Shown: positions 20,690 through 33,290, counted from the stretch's first letter. The stretch: 64,000 bases of DNA from Paguma larvata (GCA_030068075.1 CM057824.1:129632414-129696413); one strand, 5' to 3'. The notes: generated from the sequence alone by a model not told the origin. Numbers and translations are program-made.

Positions 20690-21360
20690 CCACAAAACTG
20701 AAATGAAAAGGGCTAAGCTAAAATCTTGCTCCATTTCTTAGCAGCAATGCCATATGAAATGTCACTTTATAAGAGTTATAATGATTACACACTATTAGGA
20801 CTAACTGCCTATGGTTTACTGGGTCCTGTTATAGAGATTACTAATCTCTAGTAGGCAACAGGGAAACTCTTAGGAGGTGACATTGAAAATACATGGTGAT
20901 AGGTTCTTTCTCAAGTACTTTAAACTCATGAATAGTGTGCTGCCTCCTCCACTTTTCCATTTGGATATATGATGGGCATACCGACCAACATCTTTAAATT
21001 GGAGCTCCGTAGGTCCTTCCAGAAACCTACTCTTCTGACAGTCTTTCTCAACTCAGTTGTTGGTTACCTCACATTTCCAGTCGTTGAAACCAAAATCCTG
21101 GCATCTACCTTCACTTCAAAATGTATGTCTTTAAAAAGATTCAAGGTGATGGCAGACACTTTTCACTTGAAATTGCAAAATTACAAGGTGTCTTAAGAAC
21201 TAGGCTGAGAACTGGCATACTGTCAGACCAGTCTCATTTTAATGGTCCAAGCAAATCACAAGCTGCATACCAAGTAATGAGGTGGAAAAATATACTCTAC
21301 TCTTTTCATGGGCAGGTATACATTGTCTCATGACAAAAGAAACAGAGATAGGAAGGTGAA
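20690..21360. mobile_element. possible ancient LTR-like repeat
   Basis: TTTAATGGTCCAAGCAAATCACAAG and a CTCTACTCTTTTCATGGGCAGG block recall the 3' parts of old mammalian LTR repeats that read 'attggtcaaagcaagtcacaag'. The family is not fixed. Two short frames (75 and 70 codons) here show no domain. Confidence 0.35.
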
Positions 21361-21794
21361 TAAGTGAAGACAATAATGCAATCCCCTAAAAGAAGAACTC
21401 TGTGTCCCTCTTGTATACTTGTATTTATTCATGGAACTAAATATGCCTTGTGTCCACTTGGTGCCAAATTTATGTAGGTAGTGACTAAATATTCTTCCTT
21501 CTTTTTCTTATAAAGATAGTTTGAGTGGAAGAGTTCAAGAATTAAATAATAAATAAGGATAGCATAAGAAATTTATAGCTTATGATGAGTATTATGAATA
21601 GATGAGAAGAATGTTATGATTTTAGAAAATAAATTACTTTGTTTAGCCAGATAGGTGACATTCGTGTGAGATATATAACAGGCAAACATAAATAGATTGA
21701 TTGATAGATAGAAAGATAGATAATGATAACCTGAGGCAGAGCAGTGCAAGTATATGTATATCTGTATACATGTGTGCTTGAGGTGTGTATGGAT
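21361..21794. other. unassigned DNA with a GATA-rich patch
   Basis: GATAGATAGAAAGATAGATAATG near 21701-21725 is a short degenerate GATA repeat. Nothing else seen. Confidence 0.5.
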
Positions 21795-21905
21795 AAAGTA
21801 TAGGCTGTGACATCATAAGTACTGGATTCAAATTCCACCCCCTACTCACGAAGTATGTGACATGGGGAAGTTTAAGCTCTCCATTGCTGCAGTTACAGAT
21901 ACTTA
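21795..21905 (+). mobile_element. MIR fragment
   Basis: Order of blocks fits a plus-strand MIR: TACTGGATTCAAATTCC for the B-box area, then CTACTCACGAAGTATGTGACATGGGG for 'cactta..gctgtgtgaccttggg'. Diverged. Confidence 0.5.
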
Positions 21906-22134
21906 ATACAACACAATAACCCTGAAAGCAGATACCTACTTGAGTAGTAAAGGACAACTTCAAAAGTTTTTCAAATGAGGATAGGCTTAAACACTCAGAA
22001 TTTTACTTTATGCATTACAGCAATGTTAACATCTTGAATAATTATTTATACAAAATGTTACTTTATATATAATCACATTTTTGAGTACTTATTTTACTTA
22101 TTTAATATTCAGGCCATCTGTAGGAGATAAAGGT

Positions 22135-22290
22135 GATTATAATCTTCATTTTATAGTTGAGGAAACAAAAATTTACAGAAGTTAATTATTTGCCTGCAGA
22201 GACAAAGCTAAGACAGTTGAGACTGGAATCTGTGCCCAGGGAGTCTGAGTCTATGCTTAGCTACTGTACTCAGTGCCATCGTATGTTTTG
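22135..22290 (-). mobile_element. MIR fragment
   Basis: CATTTTATAGTTGAGGAAAC, CAGAAGTTAATTATTTGCC, GACAAAGCTAAG, GACTGGAATCTGTGCCCAGG and GAGTCTGAGTC appear in the order of a reverse-strand MIR. Confidence 0.75.
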
Positions 22291-22469
22291 GAACATTATA
22301 AAAACCTCTTGTACTTATGTCATTTGTGTTATACAAGTAACAGGTGAATTTGCAAAGGAAGACAGAATCATTGCTCTTACTTTTGTTTTTCCACATTTGA
22401 AAATGTGGCACCTTCACTTCCATTTCTCTACTTAGAGGTGATCACTCAGCAAGCATTCAGTATATACTC

Positions 22470-23290
22470 TTAAAAATTTTTAAGACTTTGTTTTTGTTTT
22501 GTTTGTATTCATTTTTTAGAGATAGAGACAGAACACAATGTGGGGAGGCGCAGAGAGAGAGGAAGACACAGAATCTGAAGCAGGTTCCAAGCTCTGAGCT
22601 GTCAGCACAGAACCCGACATGGGGCTTGAACCCATGAAGTATGAGATCATGACCTGAGCTGAAGTTGGATGCTTAACCAGCTGAGCTATCCAAGCGCCCC
22701 AGACTTTATTTTTTAAGGCAATTTTAGGTTTATGATAAAACCTAGAGGAAGGCACAGAGATTTCCTGTATATCCCCTACCCTACACAAGCACAGCCTTCT
22801 CCTCTGTCAACATCACTCACCAGAATGGTACCTTTTTTTTTTTTTTTTTTCTTAATTACCTACAGTGACACATTATAATCACCAAAGTCCATAGTTTACT
22901 TTAGGGTTTTCTCTTGGCGTTGTAAATTCTACAGCTTTGGACAAATGTATAAGAATGTACATCCTTCATTATAATATCAGACCAAGTACTCTCTCTGCTC
23001 TAAAAACCCTCTGTGCTGGCCTGTTCATCTCTCCCCACCACCCTGATCAACCACTGATCTTTTTACTGCCTCTGTAGTTTGTCTTATCCAGAAGGTCATA
23101 GAGTTGGGGTCATACAGTATGTAGACTTTTCAGATTGGCTTCTTTCACATAGTAATATGCATTTAAGGTTCTTGTATGTCTTTTTATGGGTGCTAGCTCA
23201 TTTCTTTTTAGTACCGAATAAGATCCCATTGTGTGGATGCACTGGCTTATTTATATCCTTTTATTTTCCTCTAAATTTTCTCTAAAATGT
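22470..23290 (-). mobile_element. old L1 (L1MA/L1MB-like) 3' end, split by a SINE
   Basis: Starts with the 3' UTR (TTTTTAAGGCAATTTTAGGTTTATG) and continues through CCATAGTTTACTTTAGGG, GTTGTAAATTCTACAGC, ACTCTCTCTGCTC...CCCTCTGTGCTGG, AACCACTGATCTTTTTACTG, TTCAGATTGGCTTCTTTCAC, AGTAATATGCATTTAAGGTT. A SINE sits at 22496-22700, and an 18-19 base T run at 22831-22850 replaces part of the L1. Confidence 0.85.
22496..22700 (-). mobile_element. CAN-type SINE, nested in old L1
   Basis: Complete minus-strand copy with head GGGGCGCTTGGATAGCTCAG and body GTGCTGACAGCTCAGAGC. Duplication AGACTTTGTTTTT (22483-22495) against AGACTTTATTTTT (22701-22713), one mismatch; both are L1 3' UTR sequence, proving nested insertion. 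Confidence 0.92.
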
Positions 23291-24484
23291 CAGTTTCTCA
23301 AGAATTCCATTCTAAGTTTTTTTTTTCTTTTATAAGCTTAGCCCTTCAATTCCAACCATACCTACATTTTGTAAATTAAATGTTATGTTGAACTCTGTTA
23401 CAACTCTTAGTTATCTCATTGGCAAAAAAAAAAAAAACAAAAACAAAAAAAACCAAAAAAAAACCAAACCCTATTTCTGACAACCTTCCAGATACTTAGA
23501 TATTGATGACCTACAGTAAGTTCAGCAAGACTGACAAGAGTTTACCCAAACCTGTTTTAACTCCCAATTTTTTATCCAGTTAAAAATATTAGTGTTGATG
23601 CTGTATTCAATTTCAGAGTTATTATTAATTCACAGTTATTCTTTTCAGTCTATAATGCCATTCTCTGCCTGACAATTTCCCAGTGATAGTAGGTAGCCAT
23701 TTATTATTTTGAACATTTATTAATATTGCTATATTTGTAGAACTTTCAGCTTTTTCTGATTCCCATTTCTTCCACAGATGGTACTCTTGCCACAAATGTG
23801 AACATTTTATCTTTATGCTTAATGTTTTATAATGATATCTACTTTTAAATGCTTATTGGTCAACAAACAAGCAAGCAAGCAAGCAAGCAAACAAAACAAC
23901 CTTAGCATAATGATATATGACCCTGTATATTTTATTCCCGAACTTCCTTTCCTGAAAGTCCACACACCATGTATTATTTTCTTGTTTGTTAACACTATAA
24001 ACCTTTGATGTTAATTGTCCTAGTGAATTCTCTCACACATGCCAAATTCCCTTATTCTTCTAACCAGCTATACATTTTGTTAGAAATTAGCCTTTCAAAA
24101 ATGAGTATATATTTTATTTGCTAGATGTCATGATTTTCCTGTCAATAACATCTTTTGAAAAACAGATTTAATTGAGCTTCCTCCTAATAATCATATTTAA
24201 AATCTTTAATAGAGACTTAAAAATACCTGCTCACATTCTGAGTCAAGTTTTTAGTTTTGCTAAATACCCATTTATATGAAAATGTTCTCAATTTCACTGT
24301 GCTTTGCATTCTATTATTCAGTAGCAAATGGAGCCATCTAAGGGGACAATTATCAACATTCATTTAAAAGCTAATGTCATGGCATTAACTAAAAGATATT
24401 TTCTCAAAACTCTCTTTGAATAATAATGTTAATATTTACACATTTATATTAATACATTTAATCATATTTGTGCATATATAAATT
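23291..24484. other. unassigned DNA with low-complexity patches
   Basis: Contains an A-rich tract (23424-23469, A runs broken by C) and five CAAG units (23867-23891). No gene seen. Confidence 0.55.
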
Positions 24485-24530
24485 GTGTGTGTATGTGTGT
24501 GTGTGTATGTGTGCGTGTGTATGTGTGTGT
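24485..24530. repeat. (GT)n microsatellite, interrupted
   Basis: GT units broken four times by A or C substitutions (GTATG, GTGCG), so likely old and fairly stable. Confidence 0.93.
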
Positions 24531-26306
24531 AATAGTCTATCATTACATTTTATGTATGAGACACTGGTCTAATGGTAAATGTTCCTGTACAAGTCCTTTC
24601 CTGGCCAATTTTACTTTAATGTATCAGTATGAATATTCATAATATGTAGCAATTTTACAAATGTGCTTGAGTAGGCAGCAATAATTGCTGCAATATGCTG
24701 AGAGTTAAATTAACTGAAGAAAACAAAAGTGGCAGGAACTAATTAAAAAACTGGAACAAGAATGAATGGGAATTTTTTTAAGTGCCTTATGAAATGTTTA
24801 GTAGCCAATTCATTTGTGGGAGGAAAAACATATTATAATTAAGAGATTATTTTTGTTCAGGATGTGTTGAGTTTTTGTTAAATTTTTTACTGGTTATTTG
24901 GGCATTAACAAACATTCAAAAATAATTAGTTGAAATAGGTATCTCTCTGATATGCCTGGAAGAATTCTGGTTTTAGGGAGGAATAATGAATAATTAATCA
25001 AGTCAATAAGCATTTTTATTGTACATCAGCTAAGTATAAACACATAAACTAAATGATTTATGAACTTGAATACTAACTCTAATACAATATTTGACCTAAG
25101 GAAAAATAAAATTTATTAGGAAAGATATGTGTATAAAGATAAATTTTAAATTAAATTGTTAGAGGTATCAAATAAATGTGATGAAACTGATGAGGTTGGA
25201 TATTGAATCATAGTAAGAGAATATTAGGGAGGGATTTACAAAGAAGAATATTTTATGGAAAGAAAATATAACATTGCCTCATGTCAAAAATGACATGTGT
25301 TTATTGAAATGGTGTCTTATTCTTCCTCGGTACTCAGCAAGAGTCAACTACACACCAGCCTCCTTGGCAGCTGAGTGTGTCCATATTACTGAGTCTTAAC
25401 CTGGAGAGCATTTCTGGGCCCTTGCATAGAGCTCCCTTCCTACGTTCCATGTTCTCACTGGAAGCAAAAGGCTCCTAAGCCATAGAAAATATGGAACCTC
25501 ATATTGGAATGATCCTGACTGCATGATGCTTCTGTTTAGCAAACACCATTTTAGTGAATGCCCATGATGGACAGGATATGAGTGAGAAATAATCTGTGTG
25601 TGTATTAAACCATAGATGTTTGAAAGTTCATCTGTTACAGCATCAGATGTTGTCCAACCAGTAAAGGAAACATACTCTTTTTTATTCCAACTTACACAGA
25701 TCATTGGTGACATGGAGGAGTATAGTGAGAAGTAAAAATACAAAAATGATAAAGCAAATTGAAAGCTGAATATAAAGAGAATCATAGTCAGGAAAAAAAA
25801 GTTTTGAATTTATTTTCTAGACAACAAGATCTGATGAGATGAGATAGCATGAGAGGAGACAAACAGAACAGGTATAAGCAAGATTCTCTGGCAGCAAATG
25901 ACAGAGGATGGAGGGAGAGGAGATCTGCAAGCACGCCAAGTTTGAAAGAACTAAGTTCATGCCACAAAATGGCAGTGTAGATATAATACAGGATTATTTT
26001 AATTTTAATTAAAGGATAAAATTAACAGGCTATTATAAAGGAACTTTGTAAATCAGACAAAGAGAAAATTAAAAAGTCTATCAATAATTCAGCACACAGG
26101 CTAAGAAAAAGGTGAGTAGCTTGTTGAACTTAACCATCACTCAGGGATGGCCTAGTGATGGACCTTTGATTCTCCCTGGCTCAGAGTAGATTCTCAGGAA
26201 TGTGTTGGGGTCATTTTGTGCCACTTATTTGTGTGTGATAGGGGATAACATGGGGCCAGAATCTCAAGTCTGGAGTGGCTGGGAGAATGGCCCCACTAGA
26301 ATATGT
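24531..26306. other. unassigned DNA, faint LTR-like trace
   Basis: At 25330-25680 GCCTCCTTGG, TTAAACCATAGATGTTTGAAAG and TCATCTGTTACAGCATCAG recall the end of an old LTR ('aagccactgagattt...gttacagcagcat'), but weakly. The 129-codon minus-strand frame at 25396-25785 overlaps this trace and has no domain I know. Confidence 0.4.
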
Positions 26307-26320
26307 ATGGGCTAATTTTT

Positions 26321-26576
26321 TTTCAAGGTTGTTTATATATTTATTAGTTTTTTAAATTTATTTTTGAGAGAGGGAGAGAGGGTGCACATGAGGGACTGGG
26401 GGAGTTGACCGAGGGGGAAGGACAGAGAGAGGGAGAGAGAGAGAATTTCAAGCAGGCTCCATGCTGTCATTGCGGAGCCCCATTTCAGGACTCAGTCTCA
26501 TGAACCGTAAGATCATGACCGGGGCCAAGATCCAGAGTCAAAGCTTAACTGACCGAACCACTCTCATGCTCCACGC
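26321..26576 (-). mobile_element. old, diverged CAN-type SINE
   Basis: Minus-strand body recognisable by GAGAGAG, TTTCAAGCAGGCTCCATGC, CATGAACCGTAAGATCATGACC and the head remnant GAGCATGAGAGTGGTTCGG. The duplication ATGGGCTAATTTTT (26307-26320) against ATGGTCCAATTTTT (26577-26590) has drifted at two sites, in keeping with its age. Confidence 0.82.
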
Positions 26577-26590
26577 ATGGTCCAATTTTT

Positions 26591-26889
26591 ATTTTGACAT
26601 TTTTTTTCCTAATTTTAATTGGTGAATCTGTGTATCACTGAATAATCGAATTATGATTGCATGGAGTCAGTCTGCTTTGAGTCAAAATCTTTGAATAACT
26701 CTATCACTTAGCATTATATCATGGTAACTATTTCTTTTGATAATTTCCATCAAACTTATCATCATGTGGTGGAGAATCTCCTCAGAGAAAAGAGTAACAG
26801 AAAATTAAGCCAAACAAGATGCGTGTAAGGAACAATGGAAAATCTATATTAGTTCTGTCATCTGGTTTAATCAAGGATACATTGAGAAA
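26591..26889. other. unassigned AT-rich DNA
   Basis: Nothing recognised. Confidence 0.5.
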
Positions 26890-27470
26890 CACAAGTTTTG
26901 TCTCAATTGGAACGTTTGATTCATTTAGCATACATTACATTGTATCTTTCTTACATTTGGCTTTATGTCTACTGTCTTATGTTTTGTCTTTAGTTTGTCT
27001 CACTATTTTATATTCTTTCTCTCCCCTTTTATCTCCTTTGGGATTACTGTTAGTACTAACATATACTCTTTAACTACTCTTTGAGTGTTACCCTAGCAAC
27101 ATGAATCCTTAATGTATTAGATCCTCATTTAAATGAGAAATTTTACCACATCTCAGATATTATTATGCTCTTAAAACATTTTGCCCTTCTCAACTTTTAT
27201 GTAATTTTTTAATTAATTAAATTTCTCTCTCTATATATAAACTATATGACATTACTTTTTTTTTAGCTTTAAGTAAATATTAATTTAGATTTAATTGTAT
27301 AGTTTCCAGCCCCATTGTTCTTCATTTCTTTCTGTATTTCCCTCTGGGATCGTATTCCTTCTGCCAAAACCACTGCTTTAATAATTTTTGTAATAGATCT
27401 GCTAGACCATTGCTCAACATTGTACTTCTCTATGTTACAAGTTTTATGAAGGGATAACACCCTTTCCTTT
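26890..27470 (-). mobile_element. possible ancient L1M/HAL1-like ORF1-region fragment
   Basis: CCCATTGTTCTTCATTTCTTTCTG, GGGATCGTATTCCTTCTGCC, CTTTAATAATTTTTGTAATAGATCTGCTAG follow the reverse strand of old L1 ORF1 ('tcatttctttctgtatttc..ttccttctgcc..tttaatatttcttgtagtg'). Heavily decayed and borders uncertain. Confidence 0.45.
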
Positions 27471-28353
27471 TGGGGGAGATGCCAACACATAACACATTGC
27501 AGGGGGGATATTAAAAATTAAACAGGAAATATGAATGCTAGTGGCTTACTTTTTCCTCTCAATATTTTATTGTTCTCATCAAACAATCAAGACCTCCTCT
27601 CTTATCCCACTCTTCATTGACAAACTTTTTGATTTACTGATGAAAACTTAAGCAGCAAGAGGAGAAATTGTACAGAAATCATTTAATCACGACTCTTCGT
27701 CTACTGGCATCGGCACATAAACACAAAAATTTAACATAAAGATGTTACATTTTGACCTTGGTTGTTCTTAGAGAATCTTTTGACCTGCTTTGGACTCCTA
27801 CCAGATAGAGAGGTAACTTAAAGTTTAAGTACACAATGGATTTTTACTTTGGTCTGCTATGAAGGGGATACTTACTTCCCAGGTCATGGAAGCCTCAACA
27901 GTGACTCGAGGGAAGATGATGGCCATGTGGAGAATAGGAAACTCTCATTCTTGACATACTTTTATTGTTGGGACCACACTCTTTGCATATAAAGAAATAA
28001 ATACATTCTGCTGATTCGTTCAGGAAAATTATCCATCTGAGGGGTCAGAGATTGAAGAATGGAGAGGTTGAAGTCTGCCTAAGGCCAGTGTTCTCCTTCT
28101 TAAGGGAAAATTAGTCTTTAATAGTAAATTACATACACATATTGGAAAGACCTATAAGTAATAAGGGCAATACCTTATTACTGCAACTTGGGTTGCGGAG
28201 GATTAGAGAGTCCACCAATTTTTGTTTTACTCCTAAATTATTTCAGAACCTGGGCAGTTATGTATACCAAAATATATGAAAATGTTGGTAAATGTATACA
28301 ACAGAGTGAAATCAGAACAAATAAGGGATGAGATCCATTTCATTTGAAGTGTT
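27471..28353. other. unassigned DNA
   Basis: No gene or repeat recognised. Confidence 0.5.
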
Positions 28354-28368
28354 AAGAATATAGGGGGT

Positions 28369-28582
28369 AAGGGCACCTGGGTGGTGCAGTTGGTTAAGCC
28401 TCTGGCTCTTGATTTCAGGTCAGATCATGATCTGACATTGTGGGATTGAGCCCCGCATTATCCTGGGTGTGGAGCCTCCTTAAGATTCTCTCTCCCTCTC
28501 CCTCTGGCCCTCCCTGCTCATGCATGCATTCTCTCTCTTGCTCTAAAAAAAAAAAAAAAAAAAGAAAAGAAAAAAGAAAAAA
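28369..28582 (+). mobile_element. CAN-type SINE
   Basis: GGGCACCTGGGTGGTGCAGTTGG head, CAGATCATGATCTGAC, GGTGTGGAGCC, CT-rich body, then a long A-rich tail with G interruptions. AAGAATATA at 28354-28362 and 28583-28591 is the duplication. Confidence 0.9.
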
Positions 28583-28591
28583 AAGAATATA

Positions 28592-29428
28592 TGGAGGGAA
28601 ATGTTTTTCAGAGGAAATGATGTCTTATTCCTCTTTTATAAAATAAATGGGAGTTCTTTAGAAGGAATAGCTGAAAGGGGGTAAGTACAAAGGAATTATG
28701 CCCAAAGAAATCTAAATATGAAACAGACCTAGATGAAATTCTGGTATATGTATCTCTTCCAGGCAGGCATACCTTCCTGTCTATCATCATATACTCAGAA
28801 AGTATATACTTTTTAAAAACATAAATATATTTGATTATTTTATTTCTGTAAAGTTTTTTCCCAAAAATAATCAGAAATTTCTTTTCCCCTTTTATATATA
28901 CCTGAAGCACTTTCTCTTCTCATTTCTAACAGGATATTGCTCGAAATGTTAGTCAACGTTTGTCTTCTGCCTTGAACTTCACTCTCTGTATGGACACTTT
29001 AGTCTAGACATATAAATTATACAGGAATACCACTTTTCAAAATACATGTATACCAACATATACATAAGCTACTCTTTTCTTAGTCTGGCAACTGGTCTAC
29101 CAACCTACATACCCTTACATACCTACTTCTAGAAAGATTACTTTATACTTGCCTCCTCTACTTCCTCAGGTATAACTATTCAAGGCACTGTTTTACCTGT
29201 CTGTTCCATTAAACTGCTTTGTAAACGGTCCCTTATCATACAAGTAGCAAAATTAAAATGAAACTTTTCCTATCCTTATATACTTGTACTCTCCTGACAC
29301 TATTAACCATTTTTGTATTCGTTGTTTCTTTTGTTTTTACTTTCTTTGACATGACTATTTTCTTTCCAGTCCTCCTACTCTTATTCCTTAATATTTTTAG
29401 TACATCATTCTCTTTTGCAGCTTTTCAG
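28592..29428. other. unassigned DNA
   Basis: Nothing recognised. The 100-codon minus-strand frame at 28608-28910 is AT-driven. Confidence 0.5.
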
Positions 29429-29442
29429 ATGCTGCAGTTTCT

Positions 29443-29599
29443 TTTATGTTTATTTATTTATTTTTCAGAGCGGGAGAGAGAGCAGAGAGGGAAGTTATCA
29501 GCACAGAGCCCAACATGGGGCTTGAACTCATGAACTGTGAGATCATGACTTGAGCTGAAGACAGACACTTACCTAACTGAGTCACCCAGGTGCCCCCAA
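29443..29599 (-). mobile_element. CAN-type SINE with internal deletion
   Basis: Only ~157 bases: after the short GA-rich part it jumps to TTATCAGCACAGAGCC, so the middle (AGCC-TGCTTC region) is missing. Head is GGGGGCACCTGGGTGACTCAG. Duplication ATGCTGCAGTTTCT (29429-29442) against ATGCTGTAGTTTCT (29600-29613). Confidence 0.9.
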
Positions 29600-29854
29600 A
29601 TGCTGTAGTTTCTAAGGTTCTATTCTGAGTCAATCATAACCCATAATACTAGTTCTACTGTGTTCCACAATAATAACTACAACGTAATTGTTTTGTGTCT
29701 GAAATAAATTTTTAGACATTTTAGTTTTATGAATTTTATATTTGCTAATTTAATCCATTGGTATTTTTATTTAGGTACACTGTGTAAGTATCCCAAAATA
29801 AACTTGCTGTCAACCTGGTTTGATTTTCCTACTTCTCCTTTATCAAAAAATGGG

Positions 29855-30050
29855 GGAGGCACCTGGGTGTCTCAGTCATTGAGCGTCTGACTTCGGCTCA
29901 GTCATGATCTCGCTGCTCGTGAGTTCAAGCCCCACATCAGGCTTTGTGCTGACAGCTAAGAGCCTGGAGCCTGCTTCACATTCTGTGTCCCCCTCTCTCT
30001 CTGCCCCTCTCCCACTCACTCTGTCTCTCTCTCAAAAAAAAAAAAATTAA
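29855..30050 (+). mobile_element. CAN-type SINE, well preserved
   Basis: GGAGGCACCTGGGTGTCTCAG head and an intact B box GTTCAAGCC (29923-29931), full body and A tail. Probable duplication AAAAAATGG on both sides. Lies head-to-head with the SINE at 29443-29599, 255 bases away. Confidence 0.9.
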
Positions 30051-30059
30051 AAAAAATGG

Positions 30060-31661
30060 CACAAATTTCTTACCTCTGGTGACAACTTCATGAATATATT
30101 GCATATGTAATATATATTACTTTATTATAAAATATATGCAATGTATATATATATATGTTATATGTAGATATATACATGTAATGATGATAATAATCAAGAC
30201 TTGGTATACATGCCTATGTCTTTATCTATAACTAGTTCTTGCTTACTGGAGAAAGTTTCATATTGTCTTGATAAGTACGGATATATAGCTAGATCAATAA
30301 ATAGGCTTAATGTGGACATTTATATCTTTTAAAAATCCTTTTTATATTTTGGGCATATGCAACACTATGATATAACTAATAAAGGAGTTAATCACGGTAG
30401 ATATTCACCTTACTCACTTCACTTACAACTTGACAATGATTTTGTCAGTCAAATCCACTCACTCTAGCCTTTGAATAGAAACAGAGTGATTAAGGAACCT
30501 ACAATATGTGGACGAATGGTGTGTCAAAAGCTAAATCTCGCTGGCAGAGGTAAAATGGTAATAGATCTAGTGGCAGCATCCAGTGTCCAGTGTCTGTTAG
30601 CAGTGCTGACTCTGAGCTCTTGAGTGAGTAGAGGTTAAGTCTTTTTTGGGTCATCAATTCTTTGGGCAATGATAAAAGAGTTAATTAGTTCCCACATTTT
30701 TAAAGAAAACTTTGATTATATTTATGCAAATTATGCACTCCCATGCCCTTTCACCTGGCAAACTCACAATTATTAGTTTGTATTAATAGATATATTTGCT
30801 CATTAGCCATAAATAGGAATGATTTTTGCCTATGTATTCAGCAGAATTCTGAAAACATTAAAATTTTTGATCAGCTGATAACTATGTATATTCATCATAT
30901 ATGATACTATTCTGTTGTTTAAAAGAATGAGATAAGCCTATATATGAATATGTAAATTTTCATAAATATATATACACATATGTGTGTATATATATAGTAT
31001 GTACATATATTTGTGTATATATATTTGTCTTTTATATGCACACATATATATTCAAATGAAACAAGATGTACATATTGTGCATAATACGACCAAGGTTTTG
31101 CAAATATATTTTAAGAATGTATGCTTTTATACACACACACACACACATATATATATACACATTTATAAACATTTACAAAGTAAGATTTTCCCAGTCATAA
31201 AGATACATCCATGAAAAGTACTTATATATATATATATGCTTATATATATTGGAAAATTTTATTTGAGCAAATCTATATCTCCAAAAAAAATTTTAAGGGG
31301 ATAAAAACAAAAAATTAAAATGACACTAAACATATTTTTTAATAAATTAAAGTTTGAAAACCTAATTACTTCCAAAATAAACCTTACTTGTAAGAACATA
31401 ATGTTTTCACATTTATCTTCAATGCGGAGAGCTCTAAATGACTTCTGAATAATTCTGTGAACATTTTATTTTAGGGAGAATATTTCTTTTACAAAATTTA
31501 AAAACTTAAATATCCTGGCTTGAAGTTTCACTGCTTCAATCATTATAGACTTGAAGTTTTTCTATGTGTTTGTAAAATCATGTGAAACAGGCTATCTTTT
31601 TACAGTTTATCATATGTCAAAGACACTTTGTCTTTTTAATGTTTAATTGATGGAGTTCATG
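30060..31661. other. AT-rich DNA with several microsatellites
   Basis: TA/TG-type patches at 30110-30180, 30960-31030 and 31205-31250, and an (AC)n-(TA)n tract at 31130-31157. The open frame at 30984-31214 is an artefact of these repeats. No gene seen. Confidence 0.6.
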
Positions 31662-31678
31662 AAAATGAACTAACTCTA

Positions 31679-31896
31679 GGGGCACTTGAGTGGCTCAGTT
31701 GGTTAAGCATCCGACTTCGACTCAGGTCATGATCTCCTCCTGGCTCATGGGTTTGAGCTCTGTGTTGGGCTCTGTGCTGACAGCTCACAACCTGGAGACT
31801 GCTTCAGATTCTGTGTCTCCCTGTCTCTCTGACCATCCCCCACTCATGCTCTGTCTCTGTCTCTCAAAAATGAATAAACGTTTAAAAAAACTATAA
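31679..31896 (+). mobile_element. CAN-type SINE
   Basis: GGGGCACTTGAGTGGCTCAGTTGG head, GTGCTGACAGCTCAC body, ATAAACGTTTAAAAA tail. Perfect 12-bp duplication AAAATGAACTAA at 31662-31673 and 31897-31908. Confidence 0.92.
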
Positions 31897-31908
31897 AAAA
31901 TGAACTAA

Positions 31909-32569
31909 TTGAAACAGTAGTTTTTATTTTTCTCATTGTGATGTATGTGGTCTAATCATACTAGTCACAAGAGTAATATTTTACGTATACTCTTTTTGTA
32001 AGATAGTGACACTTCTTAACATCAAATCCATGGAAATGGATTACTTGATACCTCTAAAAATTATATGCTTATTATTTTAAGCATGTATTTTCTTTTAGGG
32101 ATATGCATTGTATAAAAACAAACCCAATCCATGCAAAATTAATAAACACTGTTTTAAAGAACTAAAATGAATACTAAAATATTGATATTGAATATTAAAT
32201 ATACAAAAGAAAGTTATATCATAAATATTTATTAACAAGTAGTTAATTATTCCTGTATTCATAGCACTTTTTGATATCTTTAATGTTAGGGAGTGTGATT
32301 GTATTTCCAAGATCTAGCACCATCTTTGAAATTTTATGTATACTCAATAAAATGTTTAATACTCATAATTAGTTAAATATTATGGAGATTTTAAGAAAGT
32401 AGAGTTTTTTTTAACATTAATAGAAATCAAAGAAGACTTAATGTAGACTATGGGGTTTAATTTACCTTTTCGATTCGTATATACGGGAGAGAAAGGTAAC
32501 ATAGACAGTGGGGTCTGCGTGAAAAGAACATGGTGGTGGGGAGTGTACTACTTTTCTGTGTTTTATGAC
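31909..32569. other. unassigned AT-rich DNA
   Basis: Nothing recognised. Confidence 0.5.
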
Positions 32570-33290
32570 AAGTAATGCATATTTTCTGGGTGGCTTGAAA
32601 AGCACAAATGTATCATCTCATTTTCTGTGCTTTAGGAGTCCAGGCATGGCATTAGCTGGGTTCTCTGCTCCGGGTCTGACAGGCTTTCAGCCAGGTCGCA
32701 TCCTCATCTAGAGGCTCAAATGCGGAATAATCCAATTCCAAGCTCACATAGGCTGTGGGCAAATAGTTTTTTTTAAGGCCCTATGATTGTGGATTCTGTA
32801 TTCACGCAGGCTGTCAAATGGAGGATGATCTCAAGAAATTGCTGTCTTTAGCATTTCCTTGCCTTATGGCCCTCTCCATAAGCCATTTAACATGGAGCAG
32901 TTTGGGGGCACTTGGGTGGCTCATCAGTTGAGTGTCTGACCTGGATTGCAGGTTGGGTCATGCTCCCAGGGTTGTGGGACCAAGTGCCATGTCAAACTCT
33001 GCACTGAGCATGGAAACTGCTTGGGATTCTCTCTTTCTCTCCCCTGCTCTCAAGCACGCTCACTCTCTCTCTCCCAAATGAAAAATAACACATAAACAAA
33101 ACAACAGAAACAAAACAAAACAAAAACATGACAGTTTGGTCTTAAATTCCAGCAGTGAGAGCCTGCAGAACAGTCTTATGGAATGCCATATTCTATTGGT
33201 TAAAAGCAAGTGACAGATCAAGACCACATTCTAAAAGAGGGGCTTACACAAAGATTCGAACATCAAGAGGTAAGAAACATACATAATAAC
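32570..33290 (-). mobile_element. MLT1-like MaLR LTR, split by a SINE
   Basis: Reverse-strand order of an MLT1-type LTR: TGGGTGGCTTGAAAAGCAC, TTTTCTGTGCTTTAGGAGTCC, GGCATTAGCTGGGTTCTCTGCTC, GCATCCTCATCTAGAGGCTC, CCAAGCTCACATAGGC, CCTTGCCTTATGGCCCTCTCC, then after the SINE CTATTGGTTAAAAGCAAGTGAC and GGGGCTTACACAAAG. Recalled consensus, not a search. Non-coding solo LTR. Confidence 0.72.
32906..33128 (+). mobile_element. CAN-type SINE, nested in MLT1-like LTR
   Basis: GGGGGCACTTGGGTGGCTCA head, diverged middle (GGTTGTGGGACCAAGTGCC), CT-rich part and a tail of CAAAACAAAA repeats. CAGTTTGG flanks at 32898-32905 and 33132-33139. The LTR resumes directly after it. Confidence 0.87.

Noticed and set aside
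25396..25785. 129-codon minus-strand frame
   Set aside because: Overlaps a faint LTR-like trace, no domain and no start or splice support.
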